From Sphingomonas lacunae (lineage in GTDB: Bacteria > Pseudomonadota > Alphaproteobacteria > Sphingomonadales > Sphingomonadaceae), in contig NZ_CP053015.1 in NCBI RefSeq assembly GCF_012979535.1, forward strand, positions 372,001-436,000: a stretch of DNA of 64,000 nt, read 5' to 3'. Below are positions 1 through 8,486 of this stretch, one piece after another (position 1 is the first letter of the stretch; each line of letters starts with the position of its first letter). The notes beneath the pieces are model-generated. The model saw nothing but the letters and a program-made list of their open reading frames with translations, searched no databases and was not told where the DNA came from. A program made the position numbers and the translations under genes.

Positions 1-108
1 CCGATCATCCCGCCTCCCCGCCAGCTCAAGCCGGGCCTATGCATGCTTTTGCCCGGCAGTGCAGCAAAGATGAACTATCGACTTGAACAGGTAGAGGATT
101 CGCCTTTG

Positions 109-1944
109 TCAGCGGGCGGCTCTTTCGGCGATTCGCGCCCTTACCCGCTGTTCCAATATGGTCAGCGGCATCGCCCCTTCCTTGAGGATCTCATGGAATT
201 GCTTGATGTCAAACGCATCACCAGCTGCCCGCTCAGCTTCGGCCCGCAGTCTGGTCCACGCCATATGGCCGACCTTGTAGCTACAGGCTTGCCCGATCTG
301 GGTGCAGTAACGTTCCACTTCCCGTTGCGAGCGCGGACGGGCGAAGCCGGTGGTCTCGACCAGATAATCGGTCGCTCTCTGCCTGTCCCAGCGCCGCGTG
401 TGTATGCCGGTATCCACCACCAGCCGCGCCGCGCGGAACAGGAAACTTTGCAGATAGCCAGCCCGTTCAAGCTCGCTGCCATAGGCGCCAAGCTCATCAG
501 CCACCTGTTCGGCATAAAGCGCCCAGCCTTCGGAATAGGCTGAAAATCCACCAACCTTGCGAAGCGTCGGAATGTCGCGTGATTCCTGGGCAAGACTGAT
601 CTGCAAATGGTGCCCGGGTGACCCTTCATGAAATGTCAGGGCTGGCAGAGAATATTTCGGCCAGTCACCCGTATCCTTGAGGTTGATGAAATAGATGGCC
701 GGGCGCGAACCATCGAGAGCGGCCCGATTGTAATAGCCATTCGATGCGCCATCCTGAATCTCGGGCGGCACCCGACGGATTTCCAGCGGCTGTGTCGGCA
801 GCGTGGCAAAGGCTCGCGGCAACAGGGCGTTCATCGCCTGTACTCCGGCGTTGAGGCTCTCAATCAACGCGGCCCGGCCCGCGTCATCATTGGCGTACAA
901 CTGGTCAGGCCGGACATTGAGTTCGGCCAACCTTGCCCCGACGCTGCCGTTGGCCAGCCCCTGCGCCTTGAGGATCACATCCAGCTCGGCGCTTATCTCA
1001 GCCACCTGCTCAAGCCCTATGGCGTGCACCTCGTCGGGTGACATGGTGGTGGTCGTCGCCTGTTCGAGGGCCAACGCATAGATTTCGTCACCGCGGTCGA
1101 GCCGCCATGCACCGTCGCCCTCCCGCGTCGTCGGCTTCAATTCGGCGATGGTCGCCATCTGCCGGTCAAGCGCCGGATAGACTGCACTCTCAAGGATGCG
1201 CGTCGCCCGCGTCGCCCAGTCGCCTGCGATATTCGCCGCAGCAGCGCGACCGGCCAGCGAGCCGGTCATCCCGCTCTCAGCGGCCGGCTGGCCACGCAGG
1301 GCGCGCATTTGCCCGAGGGTCAGATCAAGCGACCAAGCCGGCGCCAACAGGCCGCGCCCGGCTTCCTCACGCTGCCGCTCGCTCTCCTGATCGAGGATGG
1401 TCGCAAATTGCTCCAGGCGCGAGAGATAGGCCTCGGCATCCTCGCTGCTGCGCACCGTATGGGCGGTGTTGAGAAAGTCAGGCACAGAAAAATAGGCGCC
1501 GCCCTGCTGGAAGATGCGATAGGGCCGCATCACCCCGTCCATACCGAGCCGGGATTGCGGCGCCGTCTGTGTATCCAGCTGATACTTCACCACATCGAGG
1601 TTGAGCTGGCCCGAAGGGGACAGGCTGGCACGGTCAATCGCAGAGAGGGCATTGCGCGCGGCGTTGAGGCGGGCGAACTCGGCTTGCCGCCGCTCGGGCG
1701 TGCGCGGGCTGAGTCGGGATTTGAGGGCGGCATTGGGCCCACGATCAAGGCCAAGTGAGGAAGCAAGCTCTGGCGACGACGCCACTGCCTCGGCAAAAAT
1801 GCGTTCATAGAGCATGTTGGCAACACCATCAGCGTCGCCCCCGCCAGCCGCCTGAGCCAACACATCGGCGGGCGTCAGGGCCATGGCGACAGCGGCAGCG
1901 CTGCCGCTGGCAAGAAAATGTCTTCGGTTGAGTGACAAGGTCAT
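109..1944 (-). CDS. DUF885 family exported putative metallopeptidase-like protein
   Basis: 611 aa. The N-terminus has a twin-arginine signal (NRRHFLASG followed by an alanine-rich hydrophobic stretch ending near ADVLAQA), so Tat export is likely. The C-terminal half carries HEGSPGHHLQ, the HExxxGHH signature that is the hallmark of DUF885 proteins and resembles a zinc-peptidase motif. The length matches the usual 550-620 aa of the family. The start is the ATG just before the Tat signal. The gene ends near the left edge and shows no obvious operon partner; the next gene upstream is a membrane protein on the same strand about 120 bases away. Biochemical function in this family is poorly defined, so peptidase activity is inference from the motif only. 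Confidence 0.85.
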   Translation of the reverse strand: MTLSLNRRHFLASGSAAAVAMALTPADVLAQAAGGGDADGVANMLYERIFAEAVASSPELASSLGLDRGPNAALKSRLSPRTPERRQAEFARLNAARNALSAIDRASLSPSGQLNLDVVKYQLDTQTAPQSRLGMDGVMRPYRIFQQGGAYFSVPDFLNTAHTVRSSEDAEAYLSRLEQFATILDQESERQREEAGRGLLAPAWSLDLTLGQMRALRGQPAAESGMTGSLAGRAAAANIAGDWATRATRILESAVYPALDRQMATIAELKPTTREGDGAWRLDRGDEIYALALEQATTTTMSPDEVHAIGLEQVAEISAELDVILKAQGLANGSVGARLAELNVRPDQLYANDDAGRAALIESLNAGVQAMNALLPRAFATLPTQPLEIRRVPPEIQDGASNGYYNRAALDGSRPAIYFINLKDTGDWPKYSLPALTFHEGSPGHHLQISLAQESRDIPTLRKVGGFSAYSEGWALYAEQVADELGAYGSELERAGYLQSFLFRAARLVVDTGIHTRRWDRQRATDYLVETTGFARPRSQREVERYCTQIGQACSYKVGHMAWTRLRAEAERAAGDAFDIKQFHEILKEGAMPLTILEQRVRARIAERAAR

Positions 1945-2062
1945 GGGAACAGGCTCCAGGGGACTGGCCTGTCATTACACAGGCCACACAATAATGCCGA
2001 CAAGGCTAGCAATGTTGCAGCAGCGCGAAAGGGGGCACCGTCCCTTTGGCTGCATCAGCCGA

Positions 2063-2602
2063 TCAAGCGGGTGGTTTTGGTCCAATTTTTGCCGCCAACC
2101 ATTTGACACCTTCAGCGACGGACGCGAAATAGACAGCGCCCAATAGGGTTGCGATGATCATGTTGATCCAATCAACGCGGGTCAGGATGAGCGGCGCAGC
2201 GGCCACGGTCAGGAACAGCATGGCCGAGGCGTTGATGACAAGCGGCACAAAATTGCACGTCTGCACATAGAGCGACACAATCACTGCCAGCAGTGCGACG
2301 ACCAATCCCGCCGAACCATAATTTGTCGGCAGCGCGTACAACAGCCAAGCCAGGCCGATACCATACAAGGCACCAAGCGTGGCCGACGGCAGCCGCTTGA
2401 CATCCAGCTTTTCATTGTTGGCCCAGAACCAAAGCAACAGGAAACCGGCGAACACTGCTTCCCCCTTTGGGTCAAACGACATGTTGCCGATGATGATCCA
2501 GCCAACAATCAACCCCACTACAATCAACGTGACGACGATGCCCGCCACCGGCCCCGGCGGTGCTTCAGCGGCGGCTTGCGGCTCCGTTTTTTGTTCACTC
2601 AT
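2063..2602 (-). CDS. Small multi-pass inner-membrane protein of unknown function
   Basis: 179 aa. The frame stays open further upstream, but the ATG at 2602 is preceded by a strong GGGGGGAG ribosome site and gives a protein starting MSEQKTEPQ, so that start is chosen. After a short soluble, Pro/Ala-rich N-terminus there are about five to six hydrophobic segments (first GIVVTLIVVGLIVGWIII; the last close to the C-terminus) and a basic tail KIGPKPPA. No enzyme motif is visible and I do not recognise the family. It is divergent from the LacI-type gene at 2786 with a 183-base shared promoter region. Confidence 0.75.
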   Translation of the reverse strand: MSEQKTEPQAAAEAPPGPVAGIVVTLIVVGLIVGWIIIGNMSFDPKGEAVFAGFLLLWFWANNEKLDVKRLPSATLGALYGIGLAWLLYALPTNYGSAGLVVALLAVIVSLYVQTCNFVPLVINASAMLFLTVAAAPLILTRVDWINMIIATLLGAVYFASVAEGVKWLAAKIGPKPPA

Positions 2603-2665
2603 ACTGGCTCCCCCCCTATCGTTCCGACGATTTCGGACCCTCATGTTGCACTTTTGCTGCACCTT

Positions 2666-2679
2666 TTGCTGCGCAGCAA
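2666..2679. promoter_or_regulatory. Perfect 14-bp palindrome, candidate LacI-family operator
   Basis: TTGCTGC followed by GCAGCAA, a perfect palindrome with a central CG, lies in the divergent region between the membrane-protein gene and the LacI-type gene, about 107 bases before the regulator's ATG. LacI-family operators are typically 14-20 bp palindromes with a central CpG. Autoregulation by the adjacent LacI protein is an inference. Confidence 0.45.
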
Positions 2680-2785
2680 TTGCAACTCGTGGCAGGCACG
2701 GTTTCGGGGGTCGAGGCAAACGGACGCGACAGCGGCGGCTCGCGCTGGTAAAGATGCGCCAACAGCTCCGGAGACGAACCAGACC

Positions 2786-3829
2786 ATGCTCAAGAACCTG
2801 CGCGGACAACCTACCTCGCATGACATTGCCGAAATGGTCGGCGTATCGCAGCCGACGGTGTCCAAAGCACTGCGTGGCTGTCGCACGATCAATGAAGATA
2901 CCCGCCGCCGTGTCATGGAGGCGGCCAAAGCGCTCAACTATACGGTCAACCGCAACGCGGCCCGCTTGCGCTCAAAGCGGACGAATACCATCGCCCTCGT
3001 CGTCATTTGCCGGCCGGAGGATGCCAGGTCGGACATCAACCCATTTTATCTTTCCTTGCTGGGCTGTGTCGCCACCGCCGCATCTGACGCTGGCTATGAT
3101 CTGCTGGTCTCCTTTCAGGACGAGACACAGGATTTCTATGGCCAGTATGAGGATGGCAAGCAGGCCGATGGCCTGTTGGTAATCGGCAGCGCAGAAAACA
3201 AGCGCGGCTGGGACTATTTTGGCAAACTCCACGAACAGGGCAAGGCGGTCATCTGCTGGGGTGCACCGGGCGACGATCTGCTGTGCGTGACCGGTGACAA
3301 CCGGCATGGCGGTGCGATGGCGACCCAGCACATGATCGACCATGGCCGGACTGCCATCGCCTTTGTCGGTCCGACCGACAGTTCCCAACGCCAGTTCGGC
3401 GACCGGCACGCGGGCTATATGGAGGCGATGCGTGCCGCCGGCCTTGGACCCCTGCCAGCCCAATATGTCGCCGCTGTGACGAGGGAGGAGCAGGGGTATT
3501 TGACAACCGCGGCAATGCTCGACAGCGGACTGGCCTTTGACGGTATTTTTGCGGCATGCGACCTGATCGGGATTGGCGCGCTGCGCTGTCTCAATGATCG
3601 CGGGGTCAAGGTGCCTGCTGATGTTTCCCTGGTCGGCTTTGACGGGATCAAGGCGACGAAGCATTGCACGCCGGCCATGACCACGATTGAACAGGATTTC
3701 CGCAAGGCAGGCCAGTTGCTGGTGCAACGCCTGTTGGCGGTCATTGACGGAGAATCCTTCACCGATGAGCCTGTGCCGTGCCGTATGACGGTACGGCAGA
3801 GCAGTATCCCGCCAATTCCGCGACAGTGA
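2786..3829 (+). CDS. LacI-family transcriptional regulator
   Basis: 347 aa from the ATG at 2786 (MLKNLRGQPTSHDI). The open frame extends upstream, but this start places the helix-turn-helix at the expected N-terminal position. The HTH is AEMVGVSQPTVSKALRG, followed by the hinge region, then a periplasmic-binding-protein-like sensor domain (roughly residues 65-345) with the usual DGIFAACDLIGIGALR and VSLVGFDG motifs. The length is typical. An upstream palindrome at 2666-2679 could be its operator. The downstream LuxR gene and acyl-CoA dehydrogenase are co-directional with 60-66 base gaps. The ligand cannot be read from sequence. Confidence 0.9.
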   Translation: MLKNLRGQPTSHDIAEMVGVSQPTVSKALRGCRTINEDTRRRVMEAAKALNYTVNRNAARLRSKRTNTIALVVICRPEDARSDINPFYLSLLGCVATAASDAGYDLLVSFQDETQDFYGQYEDGKQADGLLVIGSAENKRGWDYFGKLHEQGKAVICWGAPGDDLLCVTGDNRHGGAMATQHMIDHGRTAIAFVGPTDSSQRQFGDRHAGYMEAMRAAGLGPLPAQYVAAVTREEQGYLTTAAMLDSGLAFDGIFAACDLIGIGALRCLNDRGVKVPADVSLVGFDGIKATKHCTPAMTTIEQDFRKAGQLLVQRLLAVIDGESFTDEPVPCRMTVRQSSIPPIPRQ

Positions 3830-3889
3830 AGGACAAATTCCTGCCGCAAATGCTTGCAGTCGCGAGCGGTCGCGGGCAATGCTGGGCTC

Positions 3890-4672
3890 ATGACGGGCAC
3901 GGAAACCATCGATCCCTCCACACCACGAGACCCGGCAGCCATTTGCTGGCCGCAAATGCCTGCTCTGGTTGAAGAGATCCGTGAGGCAGGTGCCCGGATC
4001 GGCCTGCCCTATATTGCCGTGCAAAGCGATTTGGGTGACCCCCACCCAATGTCCGACCAAGAAGGTCGGCCCTATGCCGAAACTAGCTTTGAATGGCTGA
4101 ATCCCGACGATCATTATTGGAAAGACCGCAAGCTGGCGCTGCATGCACCGTTGCTGACCGCGTCCCGCCTCATTTCAGAGCCTTTCTATTTCTCCAGGGG
4201 CAAATTGGTAACCTGGCGGGAGACCACGTTGCTCGACTCGATCGACAAGGCCATGCTGGCGGACAGTGCCGGTCCCGGCGACTCGATCATAGCCCCGGTG
4301 CATTTGCCGCGCGGGCTGGTTGGCGCGGTCTTCTGGTGCTCGCGTGAGCCTGTGGCGATTGCGGAGATTTTCGCGCGTGAGGCCGCCTATCTCCACACCT
4401 TGGCGCTGCGCTTTGTCGCGACGCATATCGAGGCCCGCCGCCGCCCTCGCCAGAATAGCGGCCTTCAATCGCTTACCCGGCGTGAGGTGCAGTGCCTGCG
4501 CTGGGCCGCCGCCGGCAAGACCGATGGCGAGATCGGTATCATCCTGTCGCTGTCAGTCTCAACGGTCCGGTTCCATCTGCGCAATGCGGCGGGTAAACTG
4601 GGCGCTACCGGCCGGGCACAGGCGATCCAGATTGCCGCTGGCCTGGGCTATGTCGGCGCACGCCTCGCCTGA
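3890..4672 (+). CDS. LuxR-family regulator with autoinducer-binding-like N-terminal domain
   Basis: 260 aa from the ATG at 3890; a TTG at 3854 in the same frame is an alternative. The C-terminal ~65 residues form a GerE/LuxR HTH (LTRREVQCLRWAAAGKTDGE ... STVRFHLRNAAGKLGA). The N-terminal ~180 residues resemble the PAS-like autoinducer-binding domain (FEWLNPDDHYWKDRKL, a WRETTLLD segment, IIAPVHLPRG). No luxI-type synthase is present in the window, so it is either a solo LuxR or senses another small molecule. In Comamonas the steroid regulator TeiR is LuxR-type, so a link to steroids is possible but not shown. The repeated steroid operator found to the right of 15 kb is absent here. Confidence 0.85.
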   Translation: MTGTETIDPSTPRDPAAICWPQMPALVEEIREAGARIGLPYIAVQSDLGDPHPMSDQEGRPYAETSFEWLNPDDHYWKDRKLALHAPLLTASRLISEPFYFSRGKLVTWRETTLLDSIDKAMLADSAGPGDSIIAPVHLPRGLVGAVFWCSREPVAIAEIFAREAAYLHTLALRFVATHIEARRRPRQNSGLQSLTRREVQCLRWAAAGKTDGEIGIILSLSVSTVRFHLRNAAGKLGATGRAQAIQIAAGLGYVGARLA

Positions 4673-4738
4673 GCGGGACTGACTGACTGACAGCTTCGCC
4701 AGTTGGCAGCGGCACGATCGCTGGTGATGATCGGCATC

Positions 4739-5878
4739 ATGACAGTCGAGACCCAGCACAGCGCCGCCGAACTTGCCGCCTTCCGCGAGGAGGTGCGCAG
4801 CTTCTTTGAAGAGAATCTCGCCGAGGACTTCCGCCGCGCCGGGGAACGGGCGACCAGTGTCTTTTACGACCCCGCCATTTCGCTGCCCTGGCAGCGTATC
4901 CTGCATGGCCGCGGCTGGGCTGCGCCTGATTGGCCGACCGAATATGGCGGCCCCGGCTGGAGCGATGAGCAGCGCTATATCTTTGCCGAGGAATATGGCC
5001 GTGCGCGTGCGCCCAGTCTTGCGCCACAGGGCCTCAAGATGGTCGCCCCGGTGCTGATGCATTATGGCACGCCGGAGCAGAAGGCCCATTACCTGCCGCG
5101 CATCCTGTCGGGCGAGGATTATTGGTGCCAGGGCTATTCCGAGCCCGGCGCCGGGTCCGACCTCGCCTCGCTCAAGCTGCGCGCTGACAGCGATGGCGAT
5201 GACTATATCCTCAACGGGTCCAAGATCTGGACCACCCATGCGCAGTTCGCCAACCGCATGTTTTTGCTGGTCCGCACATCGTCGGAGGGCAAGCCGCAAC
5301 AGGGCATCACCTTCCTGTTGATGGACATGGCCACGCCGGGGGTGACGGTAAAGCCGATCATCACGCTGGCGGGCGAGCATGAGCTCAACCAGGTGTTTTT
5401 CGACGATGTCCGCGTGCCCAAGGCCAACCGCCTTGGCGAGGAGAATGACGGCTGGACCGTCGCCAAGCACCTCCTCACCTTTGAACGCGGCGGGGCCTAT
5501 ACGCCGGGACTCAAGCCGCTGTTGAACCGGCTGTTGGCGACCGACAATGAAGACCCGCTGATCCGCGCCCGAATGCAGCGGGAAGCGGTGACGCTGGAGG
5601 CCCTGCAAGCGATTGAAATGAAGTCGATGCGCGGTGTGGGCGGCACCCCTGCCCTCTATGCCTCGCTGCTGAAAATCCAGGGTACCGAGTCGGCGCAGCG
5701 CATCGATGTGCTCGGCTGCGAGGTCACCGGCAGCGCGGGCTGGGCCCATGCCGACGGCCAGACGCCCGACCTGCAAGCGGTGGCCGTGCCGCGCTACCTC
5801 AACGACCGGGCGGGGACGATTTATGCCGGGTCCAACGAGATCCAGCGCGACCTGCTCGCCCGCATGGTCATAGGCTAA
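4739..5878 (+). CDS. Acyl-CoA dehydrogenase, large (alpha-type) subunit
   Basis: 379 aa from the ATG at 4739 (MTVETQHSAA); ATG 4727 and TTG 4703 are in-frame alternatives. It has a full ACAD fold: N-terminal helical domain, the flavin-site motif YSEPGAGSDLASL, the beta-domain WTTHAQFANRM, and a C-terminal TIYAGSNEIQRD. The last motif has Ala where medium-chain ACADs have the catalytic Glu (YEG), as is common in steroid-type heteromeric ACADs that use another residue. The partner-like smaller ACAD lies immediately downstream but on the opposite strand, 10 bases away tail-to-tail. Substrate unknown; a cyclic or branched acyl-CoA is plausible. Confidence 0.88.
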   Translation: MTVETQHSAAELAAFREEVRSFFEENLAEDFRRAGERATSVFYDPAISLPWQRILHGRGWAAPDWPTEYGGPGWSDEQRYIFAEEYGRARAPSLAPQGLKMVAPVLMHYGTPEQKAHYLPRILSGEDYWCQGYSEPGAGSDLASLKLRADSDGDDYILNGSKIWTTHAQFANRMFLLVRTSSEGKPQQGITFLLMDMATPGVTVKPIITLAGEHELNQVFFDDVRVPKANRLGEENDGWTVAKHLLTFERGGAYTPGLKPLLNRLLATDNEDPLIRARMQREAVTLEALQAIEMKSMRGVGGTPALYASLLKIQGTESAQRIDVLGCEVTGSAGWAHADGQTPDLQAVAVPRYLNDRAGTIYAGSNEIQRDLLARMVIG

Positions 5879-5888
5879 ACCCGACCTG

Positions 5889-6908
5889 TCAGGCGGCCGC
5901 CGTCGCCGCGTGCCGGGCGAGCTGGGCGCTGAGCGGGCCGAGCGCCGCGCCAATCGCCAGCCCCCGCTTGTAGAGACCGCCGAGCGACAATTCCTCTGTC
6001 AGGCCCATCGCGCCATGGATTTGCACGGCCTGTTCGCCAACAAAGCGGATCGCTTCCCCCACCTCGACACAGGCAGCCGCGACCTTGTGGCCGCGCCGGG
6101 CGGGCGCATCACCCTCGGCCAGCACCGCGACTTCGGTCAGCGCGACGGCCTTCATCATCGCCATCTGCATGTCGGCCATGCGGTGCCGCAACACCTGAAA
6201 GCTGCTGATCGCCAAGCCGAACTGCTTGCGCTGGCCCATATAATCGACCGTCGTCGCCATCATCCGCGCCATCAGGCCACAGGCTTCGGCGGCGAGACCG
6301 GTGAGCCAGGCATCGCCGATCTGATCGGCCAGCGCCGCAGCGTCTGCGCCGGTTGCCAGCACGGCATCGCTGGCGACCTGCGCCGCCACCGCGACATCGG
6401 CGGCGCCGCTGCCATCGTGCATTATCCGCACGCGCCGTTCGACCCCGGCGGCATCGGCCGGGACAAGCGCGATGGCGTCATCGGCGAGCAGCATCAGCCA
6501 ATCGGCCGCATCGGCCCCGGCGACAACATCCGCCCGCCCGGAGAAGGTCCAACCGGCGCCTTGCGCCTCAGCCGACAGGCCGGTGACCAGCGCCACCCGC
6601 TGTGTGCCCGCGACCAGTGCATCGAGCGCGGCGTGGCCCGGCGCGACATCGGCGAGCAGCCCGCTCGCCAGACTGTGGGCCAGCCAGGCGCCGCCGAGAA
6701 ATGACGGGCCGAGCGCCGCCATGACCAGCGCGCGTTCGACACCGCCGCCACCGACACCGCCCGCAGCCTCGGCCACGCCAATGCCCATCAGCCCCAGATC
6801 AGCGGCGAGGCCGTCCCAGTCAGCCCGGTCCCGATCCGCCAGATAGCGGGCGAGCCCGTCATCGAGCATCACCTGCCCTTCATCCAGCGGCAGATCAAAA
6901 ACGCGCAT
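5889..6908 (-). CDS. Acyl-CoA dehydrogenase, small (beta-type) subunit
   Basis: 339 aa. The ATG at 6908 is preceded by AGGGAGAGGG, which decides the start over the longer open frame. The N-terminal and middle domains are degenerate and Ala/Gly-rich (GVAEAAGGVGGGGVE), while the C-terminal helical domain is conserved (GQRKQFGLAISSFQVLRHRM ... AVQIHGAMGLTEE). This is the pattern of beta subunits in alpha2beta2 ACADs of steroid catabolism. It probably pairs with the neighbouring 379-aa ACAD, although the two genes converge instead of forming an operon. Substrate unknown. Confidence 0.82.
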   Translation of the reverse strand: MRVFDLPLDEGQVMLDDGLARYLADRDRADWDGLAADLGLMGIGVAEAAGGVGGGGVERALVMAALGPSFLGGAWLAHSLASGLLADVAPGHAALDALVAGTQRVALVTGLSAEAQGAGWTFSGRADVVAGADAADWLMLLADDAIALVPADAAGVERRVRIMHDGSGAADVAVAAQVASDAVLATGADAAALADQIGDAWLTGLAAEACGLMARMMATTVDYMGQRKQFGLAISSFQVLRHRMADMQMAMMKAVALTEVAVLAEGDAPARRGHKVAAACVEVGEAIRFVGEQAVQIHGAMGLTEELSLGGLYKRGLAIGAALGPLSAQLARHAATAAA

Positions 6909-6996
6909 GGCCCTCTCCCTTGTTGGCAGCAGTGATGCTGCACAGGGGCGCGCGACGGAAGCTGGCGAGTGTGGCAGGCGGGGTGCGGGTAATGCA

Positions 6997-8061
6997 CTAG
7001 CGGGCTGCACCCACCTGTTCCGGCAGCATATCAATACCCGTCATGGCGAGGCTCATCCTCTGGTGATCCCACGGCACAGGCGTTGCGGGGCATGGTTCGC
7101 CGTGATAGGCGAGGCGGATGTCATTGCTGGCAAAACCGTTCCTGGCATCCTCTCGCGCCATGATAAAACCCGCGCTGGCCGCCATATTCTGGTACACGCC
7201 AAACGCACGGCCAGGTTGCACAATGGCGGGCACAATGGCGCAATAGGCTTCGTGCAATTGCGCAATGGTAACAGACCTATCGAACCCAAGGGAGAGGGGG
7301 AGCGGGCCTGCGGGACGGCCAGCTTGGTTGCCGTTGAAGAAAAGCGGATTAGCGCCCGCAACATAACCGGCCATAAATGCGCTCATATCACTGTCCATCT
7401 CTATTCCACCCCCGCCATTGGTGAAGCCAATTTGGTTGGCGATGTCGCGCTGCATGGGCACCGCCACAGCGCGAGGATGCTGCAGCAAGGTGGTTGCGAC
7501 ATCTCGATAAAGCGCATCAATCGCTGGGATGGTGGCGGTGGAGCGTTGTTCGGGTGGCACGTCCAGCGGGCGGCTGATGGTGACGTTTTGATTTGCCACC
7601 GCAGGTGGCATAAACCACGAGTTGTTCAAATTTTCGTGGAGAATCTCGCGCCGTGCGGTTTCTCTCAGCAGCACATGCAAAAACTGCTCACGCGTCATGG
7701 CCGTGGGTTTAATACTATCCACCAGATCATAAAATTCATTGGAATAAGTGAGCAGCGTCGAGACAATCACAATATCCCAATCTCTAGGCAGGCGTCGAAA
7801 ATCTTCTGCAGTCAAATCTCGGTAGGATCTTCCAATGATAGGGTTATCTGGTGTTGCAGGGTCAAAAATCTGGCGGTAAAGTCCTACATTGCGCTGGGCC
7901 GATGCATATTGTTCTGCTTCCGACCCAGGTTGCCGCCTTTCCGTTGTCTGAGCACTCACGACTGACGAGGCACCCAATGCGCTAGCCAAAATAGCAACTG
8001 GCAATGCCAATGCGGCAGCAGTCAAAACAAGATTTGAACGCCTCAATTGGAATTCCCCCAT
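6997..8061 (-). CDS. Exported protein of unknown function
   Basis: 354 aa. The N-terminus MGEFQLRRSNLV is followed by a hydrophobic stretch and ends ASSVVSAQ, a convincing Sec signal with an Ala-x-Ala-like cleavage region. The mature part is hydrophilic, mixed alpha/beta in character, with Pro- and Asn-rich stretches and no motif I recognise; several Trp/Tyr/Met clusters (DWDIVIVSTLLTYSNEFYDL, NNSWFMPPAVANQNV) suggest a globular periplasmic or surface protein. The DNA is visibly AT-richer than neighbouring genes, which hints at a different origin. It is flanked by a 425-base gene-poor stretch on its upstream side and by the small ACAD downstream on the same strand. Confidence 0.7.
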   Translation of the reverse strand: MGEFQLRRSNLVLTAAALALPVAILASALGASSVVSAQTTERRQPGSEAEQYASAQRNVGLYRQIFDPATPDNPIIGRSYRDLTAEDFRRLPRDWDIVIVSTLLTYSNEFYDLVDSIKPTAMTREQFLHVLLRETARREILHENLNNSWFMPPAVANQNVTISRPLDVPPEQRSTATIPAIDALYRDVATTLLQHPRAVAVPMQRDIANQIGFTNGGGGIEMDSDMSAFMAGYVAGANPLFFNGNQAGRPAGPLPLSLGFDRSVTIAQLHEAYCAIVPAIVQPGRAFGVYQNMAASAGFIMAREDARNGFASNDIRLAYHGEPCPATPVPWDHQRMSLAMTGIDMLPEQVGAAR

Positions 8062-8486
8062 TCCAGCGCCATAAAACGCTCAATAGGTAAGGCTATGCCA
8101 CAGCACTGTCCAGAGTGGGCAGTCTTGTACCATTCATTCATGCCGACAGGATGTTCGATAAAAGCCAAAACTGTTGCAGAAACAGCTCCGTTTCTGTGGA
8201 GTAATTCAAAATTTCTTGAATAAATGCAGTGACATATTCGATATCGCATTCTGCGCAACTCTGCCCTGTAGCCAAAGGACAGCCCGGCCTTTGCCGCTCC
8301 GGACCCCGGTTTTCGCCGGGGGACGGCGGCTATGGAGCAGCGTTACCCTCGGTGCGTCCTCCCCATACTGCCGCATCCGCCAATGGCATTCGCATGCCAA
8401 ACAGGGCATCATGCTGTCCAAGACTCGCATGGTGACGGCGGCGTTTTGATCGCAGCGCCATGGCGGCAGCACGGCAGGAGAGAGCC
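8062..8486. other. Gene-poor interval with short hairpins
   Basis: No convincing gene. Two inverted repeats are visible: CAGAAAC / GTTTCTG (8177-8183 with 8190-8196, six-base loop) and CCCCGG / CCGGGG (8304-8309 with 8316-8321, loop TTTTCG). The second has GCTCC / GGAGC arms outside it at 8296 and 8335 and looks like a degenerate REP-type intergenic palindrome. The promoters for the exported protein (left) and the amidohydrolase (right) must lie here; no clear -35/-10 pair stands out. Confidence 0.5.

Noticed and set aside
30-57. GCCGGGC/GCCCGGC hairpin downstream of the DUF885 gene
   Set aside because: A 14-base loop and no T-rich tail make terminator function doubtful.
3841-3859. CTGC/GCAG inverted repeat in front of the LuxR gene, possible lux box
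   Set aside because: Only four-base arms and poor agreement with lux-box sequences; could easily be chance.
2972-4144. Long minus-strand open frame of 390 codons over the LacI gene
   Set aside because: It is antisense to a clear LacI protein, has no recognisable domain and no ribosome site; long antisense frames are common in GC-rich genes with strong third-position bias.
4559-5953. 464-codon minus-strand frame over the acyl-CoA dehydrogenase
   Set aside because: Composition is Arg/His/Gly-rich antisense of an ACAD; no family motif.
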